Shown here one piece after another: positions 1-10,799 of a DNA stretch of 64,000 nt (within the stretch, counting starts at the first letter, position 1; every line of letters begins with the position of its first letter). The translations under genes were made by a program, and so were the position numbers. Source of the stretch: Favolaschia claudopus (Eukaryota; Basidiomycota; Agaricomycetes; Agaricales; Mycenaceae); assembly GCA_037176885.1 (NCBI GenBank), contig JAWWNJ010000012.1, positions 868,001 to 932,000 of the forward strand, read 5' to 3'. Below the pieces are notes generated by a model. It made no database searches. It was given only the letters and a program-made list of their open reading frames with translations, and was not told where the DNA came from.

Positions 1-212
1 GTGCGTTTTCGTTCTTGCGGTTGATCCGGTATTCTGTAATTTTCACATTTTCACATCTTATCCGAAAGAGGCAAGTAGAGATTCAGATTCCAACTAAGTA
101 CGCGACGGCAACAAACAATATGGAATACGGAAATGCTCTCAAACTACGCGAAACGGACACTGTGGGGGTTATTGTGAGGGTTAGGATACACAGATGGGGC
201 GGGAGACTCACC

Positions 213-882
213 TCAAGGCACAATGGCAACGCTGCCGAGCGTCAAGCAATCATTGAATGCTTGAAGAGCCGCGACTTGAGTTTTGTACTTCCTCATGGCC
301 CCACCCCTCACACCCACGGTGGCCGCGAGGGCGAGAGGGTTGCTGCGAGTGACGCCCACGTACCTACCCGTGGTGATGCCATACCAGTGGGGGATATCGT
401 CGTTGTCGGCGTACTGAGGCTCGGCGACGGCCTGGAGGGGCTGGAGAGGGACGACAATGTAAAAGGCGTCGGCCGTCCAAGGTCCTGAAGTGCGTAGAGC
501 AAGGGGAGCAACGACCGCGGGAACAGTGGCAGTCGGAGCAGCGACAACGGCGGGCGGGGCGGCAGCGGCGGGCGGGACGACAGCGGCGGGCGCGGGAACG
601 GCGGCGGGAGAGTCGTTGTCCTGAGACACCTGCGGGGCAGGTTGAGAGCCTAGATTGCTGTTAGATCCCGAAAACGATGCAAATGAAAAGGACTCACCTC
701 CAGACAAGTGCATCATCGCGTTCAGCATGTTGGTGAGCGTGATGATGGCGTTGGCTGCGTAGTAGAAAGGGTCAGATGAGATATGAGATGAGTAGATGGG
801 GCTTACCTCGACTATCGGCGTCTGAAGTGGCCCCTGGAACAGAGTTCGCTGTGCCAGGAGCGGGGGGATCGAAGGAGGTCAT
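213..882 (-). CDS. A1: RNase H1 N-terminal-like domain protein (189 aa)
   Basis: Three exons (882-807, 754-698, 649-213) join in phase through GT-AG introns to 189 codons. The N-terminal half is Pro/Ala/Val-rich and probably disordered. The C-terminal ~60 residues (WYGITTGRYVGVT...KYKTQVAALQAFN) fit the RNase H1 N-terminal (viroplasmin-like) fold: aromatic-V/I-x-x-G-x-x-x-G-V, then a K-Y/F-K-T helix-start motif. In RNase H1 this module binds RNA-DNA hybrids; no RNase H catalytic domain follows here, so a nucleic-acid-binding role is inference. It is divergent from B1 and is a clear paralogue of A2 (27,730-28,539): both share LRTSGP...YIV(V/I)P followed by the same C-terminal block. I chose the start at 882 because it gives a continuous spliced frame and an ATG. 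Confidence 0.72.
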
Positions 883-1162
883 AGTAGTAGAGAAGAAAGA
901 GTGGTGGGCGATCAGTTGGGGATCAAAGGGTTTTATAGGCTGCAATTGAGACTCCGACTGCCGTAGTGATGAGAGCTATACGCGGAAAGGCACGGCCAAG
1001 TGGTGAGAGGCGGAGAGAATCACTAAATAAACATATACAAAAAATCTTACGCTTTCTCCCACCTCACAAAGAAAAAATTCGGTCAACCTCTCAACGTAGA
1101 AGCAGGTAAGGCCCTTGCCGCGAGTGCTAAAACCCGTTAACTGACCGTGATATTTTGCAGCG
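883..1162. promoter_or_regulatory. Shared divergent promoter region A1/B1
   Basis: This is the 280 bp between the ATG of A1 (-) and the ATG of B1 (+). No convincing TATA box was seen. The same divergent arrangement recurs between A2 and B2, where the gap is 335 bp, so the two genes of each pair are probably co-regulated from one bidirectional promoter. That is inference from layout only. Confidence 0.4.
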
Positions 1163-4012
1163 ATGGCGAAAATACCCAAAATGGCAAAGCGCGCCCGTGC
1201 CAAAGTGGCAAAAGAAAATAAGAAAAACCTGCGATTGTGGGCGGAGGGGGCGCGCGAGCAGGTTCTCAAGCCTCATATCGACGGATACCAGAAAGCTATG
1301 GATAAGGGATGGCGCTACGAGAGGAAATACTGGAAAAAAGTTTGCCGAGAATTTCATGCTAGAATCGGCTGGAGGACACAGGACCACGAAGAGCCGGTTC
1401 TAAGCGAGTGGAACGAGAACAGTGCGATTCAAGAGGAGGAGGTTGCCCCAGAAGTGGAGGTGGAGAGGGCGACAAGAGTCGACGAGCTTAATCGGGTAAG
1501 TCACACTTGTGACTTGTCACTCTTTCTGCGCACTCATGCTCAAGCTCAGCGAATTCGTCGTTGGTTCGTCTACCGGGTTAGAAAACTACGCAAACATCAG
1601 CGCTCTACTGGTCTCGACCCTCTGAAGGATCCGTTCGCCATCCTCCTTGCCAAACTATCTGGGTTGACCGCACCACCGAAAGCAAGACAGGCGTATCAGC
1701 AATTCATGCGAGAAGATTTTGCCGAGAAGATAGCTCCTGCGGTCGCTGAAGAATGGGCGAAAGAGCTGGCTACTAGCGGCGCGAATGGCTTTGTGGGAGA
1801 GGAGGGTGCAGCGAAAGAACCGAAGGCTGGTTTTCGCGCAGCGGTTGCGCGCAGACTCTTCGCGGCGCTGCCTACTGCTGAGCGCGAGGGTTATGCTGCG
1901 CGGGCGAAGGCCGAGGCTGCTGCGGCGAAGCAGAAGTACGTGGAGGCTCTCAAAGATCCGTTTTCGCAGACACCAGCAGCTCGTCAGAGGTCAGTCTTCG
2001 TGCTTTTCGATTCGTTGGCGCATTGCTGATTCCTGAGGGCAGATGTATCAACGGTCTTACTGAATTTGTTGCACCAATCTTGCGCGGCATCAACGCCGCG
2101 ACTGGGCTGCACGCTACATTGATTATGGGGGGACCAATCCCCGAGTTTGGAGGAGACCTTCGCACTATTCAGTACGTGTATTCAGCGGCGCATCGCGGAT
2201 GAGTATGTCTAACGATAATGTCAGCTTATCCTATGGTCAAAATCGTACGGCAGGGGCTGACCACTGGCCCCAGTGGGACAAGAACCGTTTCTCAGAAAGC
2301 GTATCTCAATTCATGGTGGAATATCTGCACACCGCGTTCAGTAAGTATGCTTGATTCTCTACTTCGAAGTAGGGCTGATTACTTTGTCAGCCCCAGATGA
2401 CTGCGCGAAAGCAGCTCTCGGTCAGGAAGCTAGTCTGGCCGACGCCCAGTACACAATTAACCCGGACGATTCCGACTCCGACTCCGACACCGACTCTGGA
2501 GACTCCGACTCCGACTCCAGCGACTCGGATGACGTGGCGTCGGACAATGATCGGCCCCGCAAGAAGGCTAGGACTGGCGGGAAACGGGGCAAAAGAACCG
2601 CTGCCCGACCATCCTCATCAGCGCCGCAGGTCGTCCAGTCGCAGGAGAAGGTATCCCGCCCTCGCCCCGCCGGTAAAGCGAGCAGTGCTTCACCGGCAGC
2701 TGGGGGCTCGGCGACTGCCGAGAAGACGTCCCCCGAATCCCAGTCCCGTATGGTCTCCACGCCGACGTCGCCTACTGCGGAGAAACCCTTATCGCCATCC
2801 CGCACAATCCTTCGTGATGTTGCTCCACCCTCTCAGGCCCCTTCCGGTATCATCGCGTCGTCCCAGCCGCCTGCGAACGGGCTGGATAGTTCTGACGAAT
2901 CGTCCGGATCGGCCCCGCTGCAGGGAAACGGATGGTTTTTGTCCGAGGAGGAACGACTGCGGAACGTGGCCCGCAATCAACAAATGTTTCGTCAGCTGAA
3001 GGAAAATTTCGCACCGCAGGAAACACCATTGAGGGAAGAGCTACGGGTACTCATGGCGAGTGCACGGGGGGGCGGGAGAGGCGGGCGGAGAGGTAGAGCG
3101 GCAGAGACAGGACTGCCGCGCAGATCCTCGCGCCATGCGCGGAGTGCGGGCGGGAACGAAATGGAGGTCGATGCGTCGGCAGGCAACGAGGAGATGGAGG
3201 GCGGCGGTAATGGCTCCGCCGATGATGGGGGTAGCGCGGGCGTAGAGGGTGGCGGAGGTGTCGGGTCGGGAGAGGAAAACGCTGGCGGTGCTGGCTTGGG
3301 CGTAGAGGGTGGCGAAGGTCCCGGGTCGGGAGAGGAAAACGCTGGCGGTGCTGGCTTGGACGATGAAGGCGAGGCTGCCAATGGCTTGGGAGCGCCGCCT
3401 CCTTCTCAGGCTGCTCAGCAGGCGATGGGTCCGGAAAGAGTCATGCCGGCGCCGCCCATCCCCGCTCCCACCGCTTTCATGCCATGCCCGCCCCGGGCTG
3501 CGAAGTGGTTTGCTGATGCGTATGCGCTCATGACTGCGGCGGATCTTGGATGTCACTATCATGCGCTAATCGCGGCGTGGACGCGAATGGAGGCGGCGTC
3601 ACGTTTTGAGAAAGGACCTACCAACCTCCCGCACAGGCTCCGCCCGCAGCAGGTGTCGACATGGATAACCCGCGGGCGCCGCGAGGCGCCACCGGCGGTG
3701 GAAAACGCGGCGGGCTATGCTGTAATATGGAAGGCCTGGTGGGATTCGTTGCAACCGGCATGGAGGGAGAAGGACGGTGATGGTGAATGGTCGGTCGTCA
3801 AGGGATACGGTGCGGGGGGACGAGAGTGGGGCCCGTTGTATCATTGGGGCGTGAATGGGGTGCTGAGTATAGTGGCGTCGCTGTTTTGCTGGGGACAGGC
3901 GGTTCAAGGGGAGGCTGAGTTGCGGGCGTCGTGGGAGATGGCTGTTTGTGATGTTGTGTGGATGCTTGAAGGTATGGCAACTTACTACGAGATGTTCAAG
4001 GGGAAGTTTTAG
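1163..4012 (+). CDS. B1: large nuclear-looking protein of an expanded Agaricomycete family (879 aa)
   Basis: Five exons (1163-1495, 1550-1989, 2043-2171, 2225-2340, 2391-4012) with introns of 50-54 nt give 880 codons including stop. Order of parts: a basic N-terminus (KENKKNLRLWAEGARE); a block with AYQQFMRE and KAGFRAAVARRLF; a conserved segment GLHATLIMGGP.PEFGG; an acidic Asp/Ser run; a nuclear-localisation-like RPRKKARTGGKRGKR; a long Pro/Ser/Gly-rich disordered region containing two 60-bp tandem units; and a C-terminal domain rich in Trp (HALIAAWTRMEAASRF ... WWDSLQP.WR ... GREWGPLYHWGVNG) that I recognise as a very common uncharacterised Agaricomycete module. Intron 1 is 54 nt with no in-frame stop, so its retention would keep the frame. 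It is a paralogue of B2. Function unknown; a chromatin or DNA-associated role is a guess. Confidence 0.8.
3241..3360 (+). repeat. Two tandem 60-bp units inside B1
   Basis: Units 3241-3300 and 3301-3360 both begin cgtagagggtggcg and end gctggcggtgctggcttgg. Each encodes a 20-aa Gly/Glu-rich segment with the core GSGEENAGGAGL. The unit length is a multiple of three, so copy number changes would not break the gene. Paralogue B2 lacks it. Confidence 0.85.
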
Positions 4013-5378
4013 GCAAGGCTGGTTTCGAAGTTCTTTGATGCGTCGTTTTTAGATAATTCTCGTACCGACCGCTTTTTTCCAATATCTCGTTACTGGCATA
4101 GCTCTATTTCGGTGGTACCAACTACATTAATGATCTTCGACATGCAATAGATTTCGTGGGCCATTTTGCGAATCGGGAGCGGGGCGAAAAGGAAAAATGA
4201 GGTACAATATTCTGTGGCTGTGCGATCGCCTGGGTAAGGTCCAAAAAAGAGACAACAAGGCAGGGGATCGAACTAACGACCAACGGTCTTCTCCTCAAGA
4301 ATTGAAACTACAGTAGATACCTCTTGTTTAAGCCAGAATTTAGACTACCTGAAAGTGATTGCTCCAGTATCGGTTCGAGATTTGAGCAGGATTCTTTAGA
4401 CCCTGAATACTGATGGCGGTCCCACCCGCCACCCGCAATTAGTGAAGAAGAAAAAGTGTTTATTACCGGGGGTGAGAAGACTTTATATTCCTCAAAGTAT
4501 TGTCAACATAGGACAAAGATACTGGTTGTTCTGATTCAAGGAAATGGTCATTTGATATAACCCTGGCTATGCCGTGTCAACAATACATGTGCAAAGCTCG
4601 CATTTCCTTCAAAATTGAGCAACGATGGGATACCCGGCTGCGTTCTGAAGCAGTTGTGACAATTTCTAACACCGATTTCTACGAATATCAGACATTTCCG
4701 GGGGAAAAGACCAAAACGGCGAACACCTGGCATCTCGGGCCCCACTCGGCAGACTGTGGCCTCAAAAAGTCACATTCCATAACAATGCAACCATTTGAGC
4801 GTCCTGCTGAAGGAATGCAGCGCTGGAGTGCAGAATATAGTCCAGAGCCTTGCTGTGTTGCATACAGACACATTCGTATCGGGTTGAGCTGGACTAGGGA
4901 ATCGGGGAATGCCGAGGTCAAGACCTAATTCGGAACGGGTGAACGGAACCCAAATGGAAAATCGGAAAAAGCCGAAGTCAGGACCCAAATTCGGAACGGG
5001 TGGGGACGGGATTTATGGTCGGAATGAACGGGAGCCGGATGGAAATAACAATCCCAAAAAGGACCAGGGTTGATTGACGGATTCGCCTTGGTAGATGCAT
5101 ACCACTTGTTGATGAAGAACAGGGTGATGCGATATTGATGATATTGATGTTGGTGATGAGGAGGTTCCAATCAAAAAGAAAATAGAGCTCTGCATCAAAA
5201 GATAAATACACCAGTGATGCCAACGGGCGGTAAATAGTGCCCAAACAGCCTAAATAAGCATAAAATGAGTTCCATGGAACTAGCCAACGGGTTGAACGAG
5301 TTCGTGGTTTTAGCCTTCATTTTTCATGGCTAGGGTCATGCGCTTTAGGCTAAATCTTAGGGCTATGGCTCAGAGTTC
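4013..5378. other. No gene seen; short direct repeat
   Basis: Between B1 and the NLR fragment I see only short open frames without family features. Around 4912-5010 there is a pair of similar ~35-40 bp segments, each containing aattcggaacggg followed by a G-rich stretch and preceded by a gaag/gagtca motif, suggesting a small local duplication. No terminus of a mobile element was recognised that would bound the A1/B1 pair. Confidence 0.4.
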
Positions 5379-6452
5379 TACTTCAACCACATCGCTAGGC
5401 ACAATCTGGTCGTCAGTGTCATTACAGCATTTTGTGACTCCCAGGGCTCACCACCAAGCTTTGAGCCCACTGAGCCACATGTTACACGGTAAATTCCTGC
5501 TCTCTATAAGTAATATCATAGGAATTAATATCGAAAACCTTTACTTAGGAATATCAATTTCAACTTCATCACTACGACGAGGCTGTCGTCGGACATGGCA
5601 AAAAGTCTTGACTGTGTCAACCTTGAATTAATTTTCGGTTGGGGCGTGAGAAGGCACTATGTGGAGATGCGGGAAGTCTTAAATTGGTTGAAGGTATGGA
5701 ATAACATTATTTCTGCGATCGCATATTGAAGTGACGTTGGGCAAGCTTCATGACGCGCCTAGGAAATTAATTCAGCACTGGGAGAACATTGTCTACATGG
5801 ATGAACTCGATTACTGTTTGGCGCAATACTCTCTAGCCGATACTCCACACGAGATGCAATCGGACGAGTTGCAGTATCTCAATGGTGTTTCTCCTCTACT
5901 GCTAGACATCATCCAGGCTTACACCCTCTTCGAATTTGAGGAAGTGGAATACTACCATCTCCGATACATTTGCTGGGTGTTGAATATTTCCTGGCAGGAG
6001 ATGTTGGCTTCTATTGCTACTGCTCGTCGCTACGCCGGGGAAGACCTGAATATTGGCACATTGAAACTCATTGTCAATGCCGACAAACTGTATCGTATTC
6101 GGGACTCACATCGTGATGCAACCCTCGAAGTACTAGCCACTGAGCGCTTTCTACTGATACTTGCCAAGAGTCCATTGGTTCTTCAGTGAGTCTGCCGAAA
6201 GTGATTTTTGCTTCCGTCTGAAGAGGTGCTGATTACCACAATTGCAGGTTCACCAGGTCGTGGGGCTGCGTAGTCAGATCTTGCCCCCACACAGAAAGTC
6301 TTCTGGATGCGCTGCGTTCATTCGTTATGGGTACGGATCTCTGCAAGAGTTTAAATCTACATTTGTATTCTGTCAGTGTTGAGATTTATCTTTGTGTTCC
6401 AGTGCTGAGACTTGAATTTAGCGCCATATCTACCATATCCGTGCTTGGCTGA
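5379..6452 (+). pseudogene. NLR-C: 3' fragment of a NACHT-type NLR gene
   Basis: The segment begins inside codons matching the end of the large NACHT exon of NLR-A and NLR-B (YFNHIARHNLVVSVITAFCD). It continues with the downstream exon (5731-6189: KLHDAPRKLIQHWENI, DELQYLNGVSPLLLDIIQAY) and the last exon (after 6246: RSCPHTESLLDALR), spliced with GTGAGT...CAG, stop at 6450-6452. The P-loop, Walker B and leader exons are absent, so this is a 5'-truncated relic. It lies in inverted orientation relative to NLR-A (41,688-44,448) and NLR-B (53,925-56,674), and homology with the unit A copy runs on past the stop for ~230 bp. Confidence 0.75.
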
Positions 6453-6690
6453 GGGCGAGTTGCTCCGCCGCAGCAATAATGCAATCGCTAACTACACCGT
6501 TTAGAGTCACCCTGGCCCTCCTTTAGATATCCTCGAAACATTAAGCGTAGTCAAAATTGGGACAGTTTGGGAAGAGATCTACGAAGCGGATTGGATAAAA
6601 TGGAGAGAACGAAATGGATTTTTGCAACCAATATAAATAAATAAGTAGTAATGTATGCATGCCGAACTGACGTCTTTTCACGGAGAGAAA
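6453..6690. repeat. Inverted copy of the NLR-A 3' flank
   Basis: The stretch with ctacaccgtttagagtcaccc and then cgaagcggattggataaaatgg is the reverse complement of 41,480-41,700 (gggtgactctaaacggtgtag; ccattttatccaatccgcttcg). It shows that the NLR-C fragment was duplicated as DNA with flanking sequence, not as cDNA. A third related copy lies at 53,690-53,900. Confidence 0.7.
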
Positions 6691-6784
6691 TTGTCTGGTT
6701 CAATTGTATGAAGAAGCAGGTATGGATGTAATTACCACTGGAATCGTGCATTCTTCTTCTCTTCCCACAATTCAATCTCCCCTC

Positions 6785-8140
6785 TCAAGCAAACCTCGGA
6801 ACAACCTCCTTCTGAACGAACTCATCCAACGAATCAAACTTGGCCCCAAGCGCAACGAGGTCGGGGTTGGGGACGGGCGAATCCTTATACGAGCCGAATT
6901 TCGCTTGGAGGAGGAACTGTTTGTTGAAGCGGGGTGAGATGCAGTAAGCAAAGAAACAGTCTAAGAGCGACCTACCATCTCATCGAGCTCCTCCACTCCG
7001 GCAGTGGGCACCGAGAAGAAAGTCACTTCTTTCTTGATGGCTAGAAGAGGTAACGCAACGCCGTCAGCCCCGTTGAAGTATTCCAAAGCAAATAAGGAAA
7101 TTCGGGTGGAGCCAACGCACCCTTCGCAATCTTCTCCGCCAACTCAGGATACGTGAACCGTGCGCTCACGACGGGGAAACTCTTCCCCACTACACCCTTA
7201 CTCGCGTCCTTATAATTCTTCAGCACAGCAAGCGCAGCGATCCCGATGTCCTTCGTGTGTGTGCCGGATTGTTCGTCGGTGGCCTCGAATTTGGGGATGG
7301 GGATGATGTAGCCGGTATCGGTTTTTTGCATGGAGCCGAGTCTGCATTGTGGGGAGGAGGGAAGTGCGTGAGTTCGTTGAAAACGGTGGGAGGAGATGGA
7401 GGATGAGAGAGACGCACTTCCACAGGTTGTCGAGGAACCAGCAAGTGAGGAGGGTGGCGAACGGGACGCCCGATTCTTTGAGATATTCTTCAATCCGGAC
7501 CTTGTCTGTATTCACAACGTATATTTAGATAATTTCAATCAAAGTTCAAATTGTCAACGCACTATCGCAGTGGTAGACACGGGTGTAAAGTCCGTTGGAA
7601 TCCTTGGTTGCATTCGGAAGAGAACTGAGAAGCGATGAGCGACCTATAACCAGGAGAAAGTGGGACGAAACGCACGTCCAGATGAAAAGCTTAACACCGA
7701 CGGCTTTCGCAGCGTCGACGAGATTCTTGCCCTGAGTGATCTCTCCGGCGCCTTTAGGATCGGCGGGGAAGACTTCAGGATCCCAGAAGTTGGTCATCTA
7801 AAGAATTCTGATATCAGAACGCTAACCCATTGAAAATAGATTGACTGAAGACGCACCCCGAAAACGACTTCGCTTCCCTGCATCGCCTTTTTGAGAGACT
7901 CGACGTCCCAGAGGTTCCCGACGACGACCTCGATGCCTTTGGCGATCAAGGCCTTGCTGCCCTCGGACTCGAGGTTGCGGGTGACAGCGCGGGGCGTGTA
8001 TGTGCCGTCAGCGAGTACGGAGTGGAGCACGGCGGATCCTGTAAACGATATCAAATATGAGCGCCGGAAAACGAGAACTTGAGAGAGACTGTCAACTAAC
8101 CCTGCGAACCATTGGCACCGAAGATAGTGATGATAGGCAT
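6785..8140 (-). CDS. NmrA-like NAD(P)-binding protein 1
   Basis: The N-terminus MPIITIFGANGSQG is a Rossmann dinucleotide-binding motif of the NmrA type (GxxGxxG variant), followed by VLADGTYTPRAVTRN, KGIEVVVGNLWDVESLKKAM, NFWDPEVFPADPKG, a CWFLDNLW block and the terminal exon ending FVQKEVVPRFA. NmrA-family proteins bind NAD(P) and act as redox sensors or as reductase-like regulators; no catalytic Tyr-x3-Lys is expected. At least six short introns; each can be placed by comparison with the paralogue at 62,135-63,488. Exon frames appear open throughout, so the gene looks intact. It lies tail-to-tail with the NLR-C fragment. Confidence 0.8.
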
Positions 8141-9130
8141 GTTCGTCTGGAGGGTCTAGTAGTGGTAGCGGGTTAGAGGGTAGGCGGAGGTGGGGCGTCT
8201 TGATCAAATCGATTATCGACTCAGCGTTTATATAGGACGCGCGCGACTGATGTAGACATGTTGCCTGACAGATGGAAGGCCGCCCCGGGACGCCGCGATG
8301 ATTGACAGCGCCGAATTTGCAATGCATTGTCCGGCCGAATCGGTAGGCCTGGAGGGTTTCGATGACGGGTAAGTACTAGTATCACGATCAGGCGGTCTTC
8401 CAGTGTCTTATTCACATCGTGTGCTGAGCAATTGACTGCGCGCCGAATCGTGAGCGGTGTGGGAATTCGCAAGACTCGTCAAATAACATCTTGGCGGGTA
8501 CAGAATCCTTGAAATAGGTCCTTGGTCTCAGTCGGCGGCGGTCCCCCGTCAGGCTGCCGAAGATTGAAGTCTGCTGAGTAAATTTCGAGTAGGGTTTCAG
8601 AGGAAGAAAGCGTGTTTGTCGACGTGACGCCGTCGTGGTTGAGGTCAACGTGGCGGAAGGAAAAACTCGGATGACGCCGAGCCTGCCGTCACTTCCGCGC
8701 CGTGGCGTCCGGGATCTGCGTTGCGTTTGTGATGGCCGCCGTTTCCCACAATTTCCCTCTCCCCCTCGCACCACGACGACCAGGGCTTCGATCATAAATC
8801 AATGCCCCCTTGAGCCATTCAACGTCCCGGAGCCTTTATTTGCGATTTTATCTCGGCTGCCCGTAAGTAATTTAATTTTAATTTTTCATGGCATATTTAA
8901 GTACTGCCGGTCACCGGTGTATATCTCGCGAGGTACAAGTTTATTGGTAGCCAGAGGATATCGAAAGCGAGCTGCCTGAGCTGCATTCGTCCAACACTGA
9001 GCAACGAGAGAAAAAGGAAAGGAGGGTTGAGGGCGAGTTCGCGAGAAAAGCAATACAGACACGTCCATGAGAGTTTCAATTTGTGCAGGCTGCGAAGGTG
9101 AGGCTGGGACGAGGATGTATGACTCAGTAT
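8141..9130. other. No gene seen
   Basis: The upstream region of NmrA-like 1 and the next ~700 bp contain only short open frames with no recognisable family, motif or splice pattern. Confidence 0.4.
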
Positions 9131-10418
9131 GAGACGCGGCGGACACACACATTTGAGATGCGGCACACCGCGTTCAAATGCGGCACATGTTTTAACCGCG
9201 GCACACTTCCTAAATGGGTAGGAGTGCCGATTCTCCGCGCATCAAATCAAACAAACAATGAAAAATATGAGTAACGAGGGATCCAACCATTGATCCCACT
9301 TTCTCTCCCGTACCACAACGTTCCTCGCGACAGCTCTTTCGTTTTCTGCCCCAACGCGCGCCGCAATGCCTCTTCGCTACACTTGAATCCGCGCTGACAC
9401 GCCGCGACGTGTCACACCCGAGAATAGCGCGTCCAATGCCTCCAGAACGTCTCGTTGTGTCAAAACGCATACCGAGGGCAAGCGTCCCCAAGATTTTGTT
9501 CGGTTCCGAGCACGAAGGAGTGGGGTAAAAAATGTAATAACTGCAAACAAACGGTGCGCAATTCAGTTCAATGATTCCGGGATTGTTGCTAAATGCAGTG
9601 ATAAAGATTCTGGCGGCGTTGTGGACATTTCGTCTGACTCAGACGAAGAAGACGCGCAGATCAGGAGGAGGAAAGAACCAAAAAGTATTTGCTTATCTCA
9701 TGATACTCTTACCCTACTCTGATGAGTTGTCCAAGCTACTCATTTCTCATCGCCGCTCTCACCATCTTCGGATGCTCCGTGGTTTTCATCAACTGGTATG
9801 TAAATTTTACTCTGTGGTGTTTTACAACTATAGATCGGGTTTTATGCTCTTTTGAAGACGATCTTGACCCACCTTACACCTTCTCCACGCTCAATCCCGA
9901 GCTCACATCGTCAGTTTGGATCGGCCATCACCATGTTACGCAGCGAGTCACAGTCGAGCGCATCGAGTTTGACCTAACCAACCGCATCTGCAAAGCCCCC
10001 AGGCGTTCGGATGTGGATGCTCTCTAAGGCATTTTTTGTGAGTCGTATCTTCCAGCTGGCCTGTCTCAATACTCACGAGCGAACTTTATGTAACTTCAGT
10101 TATTCTTTTGTGTTGACTTTAAGGCATTATTTATATATACTTCTATTGAATTTCTATGCATTTGTTCCATCGAACCCAAATCCAATTGCTCACAACACGC
10201 GTTCTCGGGCTGAAATGATGTCAATGCTCAAAACTTCTTCAAGTTTGTAGCATTGACATCATCCTGTCACCGGAAATGGCATCGGAACTTGCCGGGAAGT
10301 GCTGCATCTGTTTTGGTTGATGTGCCGCAGCTGATTGTGATGTGCCGCATTTGAGGTTGATGTGCCGCATCTGATTCGAGTGTGCCGAATTTCAAGTGTG
10401 CCGTGTGCGCCGCGTCTG
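9131..10418. mobile_element. Decayed hAT-like non-autonomous element (~1.29 kb)
   Basis: Both ends carry clusters of a ~20-bp subterminal motif in opposite orientation. At the left, atgcggcaca-type copies lie at about 9155, 9175 and 9195. At the right, tgtgccgcat-type copies lie at about 10,320, 10,340, 10,360 and 10,380. The outermost bases are similar inverted repeats: gagacgcggcggacac at the left, and cagacgcggcgcacac as the reverse complement of the right end. Flanking octamers ctcagtat and ttcaatct agree at 5 of 8 positions, weakly compatible with an 8-bp duplication. The interior has a short open stretch with an acidic DISSDSDEED motif like hAT transposase linkers, interrupted by stops. 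hAT assignment is inference from subterminal repeats. Confidence 0.5.
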
Positions 10419-10799
10419 TTCAATCTCGGGCTGGGACACCGCGATCGACTCATTTTCCGCTCGCCTCGGGGTTCAGTATTACGATCAGTTAATCAGTCGA
10501 AATTGTGTTCGACAAATTCAACACGACCTTCCGTGCGCAGCCTTCCGAAGACTAAAGTAATGAGACGGTTTGTCGGTGGATCTCACCGTCGAGAAGAAAT
10601 AATCGTTAGTCTGAAGTCACGCTCCGGGAGGCCGGAAGCAAAAGGCACAGATGACAGCCGTGAAAACGTCTCAGCTGGAAACTTGCTGGCCCAGTCAAGG
10701 CGCCTCTGGGAAATTCCCACCCGGGCCGTTGTAAGTTTTCTTATCACTTCGAAGGACACGACATGTTAATGGACTCGCGGGTATAGTCTAGGGAATGAT

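Noticed and set aside
2422..3562. Long minus-strand open frames opposite B1 exon 5
   Set aside because: Antisense shadows of a GC-rich low-complexity coding exon; Ser/Pro-rich without splice support.
1..5378. Borders of a second giant element around A1/B1
   Set aside because: I looked for AGACAAG-like duplications and the terminal motifs of the giant element near 4.0-5.4 kb and found nothing convincing; the left side is outside the window.
9100..10435. A 9-bp duplication ggctgggac flanking a Mutator-like element
   Set aside because: The nonamer stands 18 bp outside the left inverted end and 13 bp outside the right one, so it does not abut the termini; probably chance.
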